Assembly: GCA_022766795.1 (NCBI GenBank)
Contig: JALEPE010000004.1
Span: forward strand, 1 to 22,016
DNA: 22,016 bases
From: Helicobacter sp.
GTDB lineage: Bacteria; Campylobacterota; Campylobacteria; Campylobacterales; Helicobacteraceae
Direction of reading: 5' to 3'
The position numbers and the translations under genes are program-made. The notes under the pieces are model-generated. The model was not told the DNA's origin and did not search any database. It saw nothing but the letters and a program-made list of their open reading frames with translations. Below are positions 15,851 to 22,016 of the stretch, piece after piece (position 1 is the stretch's first letter; each line of letters starts with the position of its first letter).

Positions 15851-15877
15851 TAGAATGCGTTTTAAAAAATTTAGGGA
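15851..15877 (+). promoter_or_regulatory. Promoter and ribosome binding site of yejA operon
   Basis: TAGAAT (15851-15856), preceded by an AT-rich TTTGCATTTATTTG stretch, and AGGGA (15873-15877) lie upstream of the ATG at 15883. They argue for that start and against the open frame extending back to a GTG at 15817, which would contain the promoter. Confidence 0.5.
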
Positions 15878-15882
15878 TTTTT

Positions 15883-17688
15883 ATGCGTATTGTGTTATTT
15901 TGGCTTTTATGTGGAATCGCACTTGTAGCGCAAACTTATAGCGATTCCGCATTGAGTGCGTATGGTGAAGTCAAGTATAAAGATTTTAAGTATTTTGATT
16001 ATGTGAATCCAAATGCACCAAAGGGCGGACATATCAAGCAATACGCGCTAGGAAGCTTTGATAGTTTTTATGATTTTTTGCTAAAAGGCGTGAGTGCTAG
16101 AGGGCTAAATTTATTATATGATTCCTTAATGGTGCGCTCTTTTGATGAACCTAGCAGCCAATATGGCTTAGTGGCAAAACGTGTGCAAAGAGCTAAGGAT
16201 AATAGTTTTGTTATTTTTCATTTAAATGAAGCGGCACATTTTAATGATGGTGTGGAAATTACCGCTTTTGATGTGGAATTTAGCTTTAATACCATTGCTA
16301 AAGGTGAAAATCCTTCTATGGTGCAGTATTATGCAGATGTGAAAGATGTTGAAGTGCTTAGCAAATACGCAGTGCGCTTTAATTTTAATAATCCTAAAAA
16401 TCGTGAGTTAGCTCTGATTCTTGGTGATTTACCAATTTTACCCAAGCATTATTATGCGGCGGCAAACCTTAATCAAAATCCATTAAAGATTCCACTAGGT
16501 AGTGGTCCTTATGCCATAGAATCTTTTGACGCAGGACGCAGTGTAACCTACAAGCGTGTGGAAAATTATTGGGCAAAAGAACATCCAACGCGGGTGGGGT
16601 ATTTTAATTTTGATAAAATTACTTTTGAGTATTATAAAGATGATTCTGTGGCGTTAGAAGCTTTTAAGGCAGGACGATATGACTTCAGAGAAGAAACAAG
16701 TGCTAAAAATTGGGCTTTGGGTTATGAAGGTAAGGCGTTAAAGCAAGGAATGATTCAAAAGCAAGAACTTGCGCATTTGTTGCCTAGTGGAATGCAGGGC
16801 TTTGTGTTTAATGTGCGTAAAAGTCTATTTAGTGATAAACGTGTGCGAGAGGCTTTAGGGCTTGCATTTGACTTTGAATGGAGCAATAAGAATCTTTTTT
16901 TTAATCAATACACGCGCACAAAAAGTTTCTTTGATAATTCTATGTATGCTAGCAGTGGGGTTCCTCTTGGTGCAGAGTTAGCACTACTAGAACCATTGCG
17001 CAATGCATTGCCAAACGCGCTTTTTACGCAGGAATTTACATTACCACAAAGCAAGGGCGATGGCAATAATCGGAAGAACCTTAAAAAGGCGCAAGCATTG
17101 TTAAAAGAAGCAGGATTTGTCTTTAAAAATGGTGCGTTAGAGAAAAATGGAATCCCATTTGTATTTGAGTTGTTGTTGGTTAGTCCTGCAATGGAACGTG
17201 TGGCGATTCCATTTCAGAGGAATCTAAAGATTCTTGGTATTACAATGCAAATTCGCACCGTAGATATTGCGCAGTATATTAATCGTTTGCGTAGTTTTGA
17301 TTATGATATGATTGTCAGTGTGTTTCCGCAAAGTTTATCGCCGGGTAATGAGCAGACATTTTTTTGGGGTTCAGATTCGGCAGATACGCAAGGGAGTTAT
17401 AATTATATTGGGGTGAAAAATGCAGCTGTTGATGCGCTCATCGCAAAGATTATTCAAGCAGAAAGTTATACGGAATTACTCGCTAGCACACGCGCTTTGG
17501 ATAGGGTGCTGTTATGGGAGCATTATGTGATTCCGCATTTTCATACAAAAACCTTTCGTGTGGCATTTTGGGATTTTTTAGAACATCCTCGTATAACACC
17601 TGCGTATGAAGTGGGATTTGAAACTTGGTGGGTTAATCAAAATCGTTTAGAAAAAATTATCAAACAATATCCAAGTTTCAAGCGGTAA
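15883..17688 (+). CDS. yejA: Oligopeptide ABC importer, periplasmic binding protein YejA
   Basis: This 601-residue protein would bind oligopeptides in the periplasm for the YejBEF transporter (in E. coli the system also takes up microcin C). It starts with a secretory signal (MRIVLFWLLCGIALVAQ) without a convincing lipobox. The YejA-type motif FKYFDYVNPNAPKGG is at 35-49, followed by a full family 5 solute-binding body (AHFNDGVEITAFDVEFSFN, SGPYAIESFDAGRSVTYKR, DKRVREALGLAFDFEW). Length is close to E. coli YejA (about 604). First gene of a five-gene operon; 15 bases separate it from yejB. Nutritional peptide uptake is the likely role; the range of peptides is unknown. Confidence 0.92.
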   Translation: MRIVLFWLLCGIALVAQTYSDSALSAYGEVKYKDFKYFDYVNPNAPKGGHIKQYALGSFDSFYDFLLKGVSARGLNLLYDSLMVRSFDEPSSQYGLVAKRVQRAKDNSFVIFHLNEAAHFNDGVEITAFDVEFSFNTIAKGENPSMVQYYADVKDVEVLSKYAVRFNFNNPKNRELALILGDLPILPKHYYAAANLNQNPLKIPLGSGPYAIESFDAGRSVTYKRVENYWAKEHPTRVGYFNFDKITFEYYKDDSVALEAFKAGRYDFREETSAKNWALGYEGKALKQGMIQKQELAHLLPSGMQGFVFNVRKSLFSDKRVREALGLAFDFEWSNKNLFFNQYTRTKSFFDNSMYASSGVPLGAELALLEPLRNALPNALFTQEFTLPQSKGDGNNRKNLKKAQALLKEAGFVFKNGALEKNGIPFVFELLLVSPAMERVAIPFQRNLKILGITMQIRTVDIAQYINRLRSFDYDMIVSVFPQSLSPGNEQTFFWGSDSADTQGSYNYIGVKNAAVDALIAKIIQAESYTELLASTRALDRVLLWEHYVIPHFHTKTFRVAFWDFLEHPRITPAYEVGFETWWVNQNRLEKIIKQYPSFKR

Positions 17689-17703
17689 AATAAAGGAATC
17701 TGT

Positions 17704-18750
17704 GTGGGAAATTATATTTTTAAACGATTAATGCTAGTGATTCCAACTTTACTTGGGATTATGACATTAAATTTTTTTATCATTCAAGCAGCACCGGGCG
17801 GTCCTGTGGAGCAAATGATTGCAAAGCTAGAGGGTGTTGGCACACAAGGAGAAGTGGCACACACGCAAAGTATCTATAAAAATCAAGGGCTAGATGCAGA
17901 AATGCTTGCTAAAATCAATACACTATATGGCTTTGATAAGCCGCTTTTGGAGCGGTATTTTCTAATGCTTAAAAATTACCTTACCTTTAACTTCGGTGAG
18001 AGCTTTTATAAAAACACGAAAGTTGTGGATTTAATTTTAGAAAAGTTGCCCGTATCCATTAGTCTTGGACTTTGGAGCACATTGCTCATTTATTTGATTT
18101 CAATCCCGCTTGGCATTAAAAAGGCGATAAAAGACGGCAGTGTCTTTGATAGCGTTACAAGCACGATGATTATTATTGGTAATGCGATTCCAACATTCCT
18201 TTTTGCGCTAATACTCATTATTTTATTTGCAGGGGGAACATATTTTAGCATTTTCCCTTTACGCGGAATCGTAGGTGATGATTTTGAATCTTTAAGTTTT
18301 TTGGGCAAGATTAAAGATTATTTTTGGCATATCACTTTGCCGGTTTTATCACTTAGTATTGGGGGATTTGCAGCATTGACGCTATTGTCTAAAAATTCTT
18401 TTTTAGAGGAGATTCATAAGCAATATGTCAAGCTTGCGTATTCTAAAGGTTTATCGCAAAATCAAGTGCTATATGGGCATATTTTTCGTAATGCAATGCT
18501 ATTAATCATTGCTTCAATTCCTTCTGCTCTACTTGGAATTTTACTTAGTGGTTCTCTGCTGATTGAAATTATTTTTTCACTTGATGGCTTAGGATTATTG
18601 GGTTATGAATCCATTATTTCGCGGGATTATCCTGTCATTTTTGGTTCGCTTTATATCTTTACGTTGCTTGGGTTACTCGTTGGAATCCTTAGTGATGTGG
18701 TTTATACGCTCGTAGATCCTAGAATTAACTTTCAAAAGGCGCAGATGTGA
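17704..18750 (+). CDS. yejB: Oligopeptide ABC importer, permease YejB (GTG start)
   Basis: This 348-residue inner-membrane permease of the DppB/OppB class shows the N-terminal LMLVIPTLLGIMTLNFFIIQAAPGGP, a long periplasmic loop, then five helices. The EAA-type ATPase-docking loop is in the KLAYSKGLSQNQVLYGHIFRNA region. The GTG start at 17704 has AAAGGA at 17692-17697, six bases ahead. YejB proteins are larger than plain OppB because of the extended first loop (EQMIAKLEG ... LYGFDKPLLERYF), which is present here. Its end overlaps yejE by four bases (GTGA). Confidence 0.92.
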   Translation: MGNYIFKRLMLVIPTLLGIMTLNFFIIQAAPGGPVEQMIAKLEGVGTQGEVAHTQSIYKNQGLDAEMLAKINTLYGFDKPLLERYFLMLKNYLTFNFGESFYKNTKVVDLILEKLPVSISLGLWSTLLIYLISIPLGIKKAIKDGSVFDSVTSTMIIIGNAIPTFLFALILIILFAGGTYFSIFPLRGIVGDDFESLSFLGKIKDYFWHITLPVLSLSIGGFAALTLLSKNSFLEEIHKQYVKLAYSKGLSQNQVLYGHIFRNAMLLIIASIPSALLGILLSGSLLIEIIFSLDGLGLLGYESIISRDYPVIFGSLYIFTLLGLLVGILSDVVYTLVDPRINFQKAQM

Positions 18751-19769
18751 AAAATGTGTTGCAAACGCGAAGGTTTTTAGCGTTTAAAAAGAATCGCAGG
18801 GCATATATATCGTTGTGGATTTTTGCAATTCTCTGCGTGTTATGTATGGGGTTGGAATTTATTGCAAACGATAAGCCTCTAATTGTGCATTATAATGGGG
18901 AAAATTATTTTCCTATCTTTAAAGCATATTCTGAAACGACATTTGGAGGGGACTTTGAGAGTGAGGCAAATTATAATGATGTATATTTGCAAGAAAAAAT
19001 TAATGCAAAGGGCTTTATGCTAATGCCGCTGATTCCTTATTCTTACGATTCTATCATTATGACTTTGGAATCTCCAGCACCAACCCCGCCGAGTTTTAAA
19101 AATTATCTAGGCACAGATGATTTGGGGCGCGATGTAGTGGCAAGGCTATTATATGGACTTAAAACCTCCATTCTGTTTGGTGTTGTTTTGACATTTTTTA
19201 GCTCCATTATTGGATTGATTGTTGGTGCAATTTGTGGATATTTCGGGGGTAAGGTGGATTTGATTGGGCAGAGACTTATTGAGATTTGGAGTGGAATGCC
19301 TGTGCTGTTTGTGCTGATTATTTTTGCAAGTTTGCTAAAACCTACTTTTTGGAGTATTCTATGCGTAGTATTGCTATTTTCTTGGGTTGCGCTTGTGCCT
19401 TTTGTGAGGGCAGAGTTTTTAAAAGTGCGGAACCTTGATTATATTAAAGCAGCTAAAATGCTTGGTGCTAGTCATTTTCGCATTATTTTTTACCATATTT
19501 TACCCAATGCACTTATTGCAGTTTTAACTTATTTACCTTTTATATTATGTGGTAGTATTGCAACTTTAGCGTCTTTAGATTTTCTTGGGCTTGGGATTCC
19601 GCCTCCTAATGCAAGTTTAGGCGAGATTCTAGCGCAAGGCAAAAATAATCTTAACGCTCCTTGGCTTGGGCTTAGCGGGTTTTTTGCGCTTAGCATTTTG
19701 TTAAGCTTACTTGTGTTTATTGGCGAAGGGTTGCGTGATGCAATGCGTGCAGAAGCAGTGGAGGTGTAG
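18747..19769 (+). CDS. yejE: Oligopeptide ABC importer, permease YejE (GTG start)
   Basis: This 340-residue second permease of the DppC/OppC class has an N-terminal helix (ISLWIFAILCVLCMGLEFIAND) followed by a periplasmic part with YNGENYFPIFKAYSETTFGGDFE, a segment typical of YejE. The TDDLGRDVVARLLYGLKTS motif and five helices follow. The EAA loop is DYIKAAKMLGASHFRIIFYH. The GTG start overlaps the yejB stop in the GTGA arrangement, a sign of tight translational coupling and a fixed YejB:YejE ratio. Confidence 0.92.
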   Translation: MKNVLQTRRFLAFKKNRRAYISLWIFAILCVLCMGLEFIANDKPLIVHYNGENYFPIFKAYSETTFGGDFESEANYNDVYLQEKINAKGFMLMPLIPYSYDSIIMTLESPAPTPPSFKNYLGTDDLGRDVVARLLYGLKTSILFGVVLTFFSSIIGLIVGAICGYFGGKVDLIGQRLIEIWSGMPVLFVLIIFASLLKPTFWSILCVVLLFSWVALVPFVRAEFLKVRNLDYIKAAKMLGASHFRIIFYHILPNALIAVLTYLPFILCGSIATLASLDFLGLGIPPPNASLGEILAQGKNNLNAPWLGLSGFFALSILLSLLVFIGEGLRDAMRAEAVEV

Positions 19770-19770
19770 G

Positions 19771-21348
19771 ATGCTAGAAATAGAATCCTTAAATGTGTGT
19801 GTAGAGAATTTTGCGCTAAAAGATATTAATATTAGCTTGCAAGAAGGTGAGATTCTAGGAATCGTCGGAGAATCTGGAAGTGGAAAAACATTGCTAAGCT
19901 ATTTAATTTTGCGTTTGCTAGAACATTATCGCGTTCAAAGTGGGCGTATTACATTTTTGGGCAAAAATCTTTTAGGATTATCGCAATTACAAATGCAGGC
20001 TTTACGCGGTAAAGAGATTGGTTATATTTTTCAAGAACCGCTAAGTGCGCTAAATCCCCTGCATAAAATTAAAAAACAAATCAAAGAAGCTATTATGATT
20101 CACAATCCAAATATCACGCAGGACGCTTTACGAAATAGAATCGCGGAGTTATTGGAGAATGTGCAGTTGCCAAACTCTGTGCTAGAATCTTATCCTTATG
20201 CGCTAAGCGGAGGGCAGAGACAGCGCGTGTGTATCGCCATAGCTCTTGCAAATAATCCTAAGATTCTAATCGCTGATGAACCAACAACCGCGCTAGATTC
20301 TACGACACAGGCACAGATTTTGGAGCTTTTAAAGACGTTGCAAAAGAAATTTAAGTTAAGTATTGTTTTTATTAGTCATAATCTTGCTGTTGTTTCTAGG
20401 TTGTGTGAAAAAATTATTGTAATGCAAAAAGGTAAAATTATTGAGCAAGGTGATACGCAAAGTATTTTTAGAAACCCTAAAAATTCCTATACAAAAATGC
20501 TGCTTGATGCATTGCGATTGCATTACAATAAAGGAACTTATGGTAAAGAATTGGTGCTTCAAGTGCAAGATTTAAGTGTGAAATATCCGACAAAAAAGAG
20601 TTTTTTAGGCAAGACTTTGGAATCCTTTGTTGCCTTAAAACCACTTAGTTTTGCTTTGCATAAAGGCGAGAGTTTGGGCATTATTGGGGAATCTGGAAGC
20701 GGTAAAAGTAGTCTTGCTAATGCACTTTGCAGGATATTGGAAGCAGAATATACAAGTGGGCGAGTAGAGCTTTTAGGTAGAGATTTTTTTGCAATGCGTG
20801 GAAATGCGTTAAGAATGGAACGTGCAAATATTCAAATGATTTTTCAAGATCCCTTTAGTTCTTTAAATCCCAAAATGCAGATTTTTCAGATTCTAAAAGA
20901 AGGCTTAGAGACGCATTTTAAGTTAGATAAAAAAAGTACGCAAGAAAAAATCAAAGCCACTCTTAACGATGTGGGCTTGGAGGAGAAATTTTTATGGCGG
21001 TATCCCAATGAGTTAAGCGGAGGGCAGAGGCAGCGCGTGAGTATTGCTAGAAGCTTGATTCTGCGCCCTAAAGTGATGATTTTAGATGAACCGACAAGCG
21101 CATTGGATTGTGCGACACAAAATCAGATTCTAAACCTATTGTTAAAACTTGCTAAGCAGTATGGATTAAGCTATCTTTGTATTAGTCACGATTTGAATGT
21201 GATTGCGACATTATGCCAAAATGTCTTAGTATTGCGTCAAGGTGAAATGCTAGAATATGGCGCGACAAGTGCAGTGTTTAAAGCACCAAAACACCCTTAT
21301 GTGCAGGAATTGCTTGAAGCTAGCGCGGTTGTTGGGATAGGGTTATGA
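19771..21348 (+). CDS. yejF: Oligopeptide ABC importer, fused double ATPase YejF
   Basis: This 525-residue protein carries two complete nucleotide-binding domains. The first has Walker A GESGSGKT (33-40), LSGGQ (145-149) and ILIADE (165-170); the second has GESGSGKS (306-313), LSGGQ (415-419) and VMILDE (435-440), each followed by an ISHxL H-loop. This fusion replaces the separate OppD and OppF proteins. ATG at 19771 is chosen because GGAGG (19760-19764) lies six bases upstream; the frame continues back into yejE, giving a spurious 20-residue extension. Length matches E. coli YejF (about 529). The last four bases overlap the next gene (ATGA). Confidence 0.94.
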   Translation: MLEIESLNVCVENFALKDINISLQEGEILGIVGESGSGKTLLSYLILRLLEHYRVQSGRITFLGKNLLGLSQLQMQALRGKEIGYIFQEPLSALNPLHKIKKQIKEAIMIHNPNITQDALRNRIAELLENVQLPNSVLESYPYALSGGQRQRVCIAIALANNPKILIADEPTTALDSTTQAQILELLKTLQKKFKLSIVFISHNLAVVSRLCEKIIVMQKGKIIEQGDTQSIFRNPKNSYTKMLLDALRLHYNKGTYGKELVLQVQDLSVKYPTKKSFLGKTLESFVALKPLSFALHKGESLGIIGESGSGKSSLANALCRILEAEYTSGRVELLGRDFFAMRGNALRMERANIQMIFQDPFSSLNPKMQIFQILKEGLETHFKLDKKSTQEKIKATLNDVGLEEKFLWRYPNELSGGQRQRVSIARSLILRPKVMILDEPTSALDCATQNQILNLLLKLAKQYGLSYLCISHDLNVIATLCQNVLVLRQGEMLEYGATSAVFKAPKHPYVQELLEASAVVGIGL

Positions 21349-21908
21349 AAATCTTTGCAAGAATTTTGGTTTTAATAGGAATCTTTAATGCGTGCGCTGT
21401 GGCATTTTCCACGCCACCTGTGAGTATGCAGGTGCTTGTGAAACATATCTTTGCGCCGACACTCTTTAGCGTGTATAACAAAAATTATGGCACATTGTAT
21501 TGCCAACTCTATGGCGTTGCCGCAGTTAGCAAGAGCTTCAAGCGCGATATTTGTGAGATTAGCGATAGGGCTGTAAGAGAAATGCGCCATTTTTCTATGC
21601 AGTATGTGCGCAATAAAATTTATTTAGAGCAACAATACCGCTTGGGGTATAAAAATGGTTGGTGCTTTTTACAAAAAGGTGGGAATCTCTTTAATGCGGA
21701 GTTGGTGCGTGATGGATACGCAGTTGTGCAGCATTTTGACAACACGGAGGGGCAAGTATTGGAGGATTTAGAGATTTTAGAAAGTGTTGCAAGGGCGGAG
21801 AAACGCGGATTATGGCGTGAATGGGAAAAAGAAATGCAATGCTTAAAAACAGCTTTAGGAGAAATTGCACAAGATGTTTTAGCGAGGACTCCACCTCCGC
21901 AGGAATAA
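21345..21908 (+). CDS. Secreted SNase-fold protein lacking catalytic residues
   Basis: This 187-residue protein has a signal peptide (residues 1-21, cleavage probably after AVAFS) and a staphylococcal-nuclease-like domain. The C-terminal family pattern is clear: FNAELVRDGYAVV (116-128), then LEILESVARAEKRGLWREW. The active-site positions of Staphylococcus nuclease are changed by my alignment: DGDT becomes FAPT (36-39), the FRLLLVDTPE strand becomes YCQLYGVAAVS (Arg35 to Gln54, Asp40 to Ala, Glu43 to Ser62), and the YGRG arginine (Arg87) becomes Asn104. It therefore probably does not cut nucleic acid. Cys53, Cys70 and Cys107 could form a disulphide. ATG overlaps the yejF stop by four bases, so it is made with the importer. 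A binding or envelope role is possible; none is shown. Confidence 0.75.
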   Translation: MKIFARILVLIGIFNACAVAFSTPPVSMQVLVKHIFAPTLFSVYNKNYGTLYCQLYGVAAVSKSFKRDICEISDRAVREMRHFSMQYVRNKIYLEQQYRLGYKNGWCFLQKGGNLFNAELVRDGYAVVQHFDNTEGQVLEDLEILESVARAEKRGLWREWEKEMQCLKTALGEIAQDVLARTPPPQE

Positions 21909-21978
21909 ATTTAGTTGGTTTTTGCTATTGTGTTTTTCTGTCGTTGCTTCACCTCTCTTTTGTGATGCACTCTCACTC

Positions 21979-22016
21979 TGTCATTGCGTCCCCTTTCCGT
22001 CATTGCGAACGCTAGT
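21979..22016 (-). repeat. Two repeat ends at the window edge
   Basis: CTGTCATTGCGTC and CCGTCATTGCGAACGC are two right ends of the dispersed repeat, in the orientation of copy C. The second is cut by the window end. Confidence 0.45.

Noticed and set aside
15817..15882. Upstream extension of YejA from a GTG at 15817
   Set aside because: It would contain the -10 box and ribosome binding site and place a second hydrophobic segment ahead of a normal signal peptide.
19711..19770. N-terminal extension of YejF into yejE
   Set aside because: The ATG at 19771 has a strong GGAGG at good spacing and gives the normal family start MLEIESLNV.

Overview
The window looks like chromosomal DNA from a non-pylori (probably enterohepatic) Helicobacter. 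It is AT-rich, with TGnTATAAT-type extended -10 promoters and no obvious -35 boxes. It carries homopolymeric tracts of the contingency-locus kind. Several neighbour pairs match Helicobacter order as I recall it: valS beside a fliW homologue, and dnaE beside an RsuA/RluB-type pseudouridine synthase. The species cannot be fixed from the window. There is no tRNA, rRNA, CRISPR array, prophage or insertion sequence.

Layout, left to right. Bases 1-450 hold the C-terminal part of a CsgG/FlgT_C-like protein cut by the window edge. A 438-base gap follows, with a perfect 21-bp inverted repeat and a run of 24 A. Then comes a three-gene polar amino-acid ABC importer (889-3181: lipoprotein binding protein, permease, ATPase). 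It ends at a hairpin shared with a convergent family 2 glycosyltransferase. That glycosyltransferase appears to be in a phase-OFF state: its start codon and body are in different frames, separated by a run of six C; one more C would join them. A repeat-containing gap leads to a minus-strand pair, fliW and a UvrD/Rep-like helicase, divergent from valS. Next are dnaE, an overlapping SUI1/eIF1-like gene with a cysteine cluster, and the pseudouridine synthase. A 532-base non-coding stretch carries more repeats and a G-rich quadruplex/hairpin element. It is followed by a minus-strand PepSY_TM-type membrane protein, divergent from a complete yejABEF peptide importer. The last gene overlaps yejF by four bases and encodes a secreted SNase-fold protein that seems to have lost every catalytic residue.

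Functional groups: nutrient import (amino-acid ABC importer; YejABEF for oligopeptides), surface glycan variation (glycosyltransferase), flagellin/CsrA control (FliW), and replication, repair and translation (helicase, DnaE, ValS, RluB-type enzyme, SUI1-like protein).

The best leads are the C-tract glycosyltransferase, a dispersed hairpin repeat with conserved ends (ATTGCCACG ... CTCGCAATGAC) whose inner stems differ between copies yet stay complementary, and the SNase-fold pseudoenzyme coupled to yejF. Nothing here amounts to a wholly new multi-gene system.
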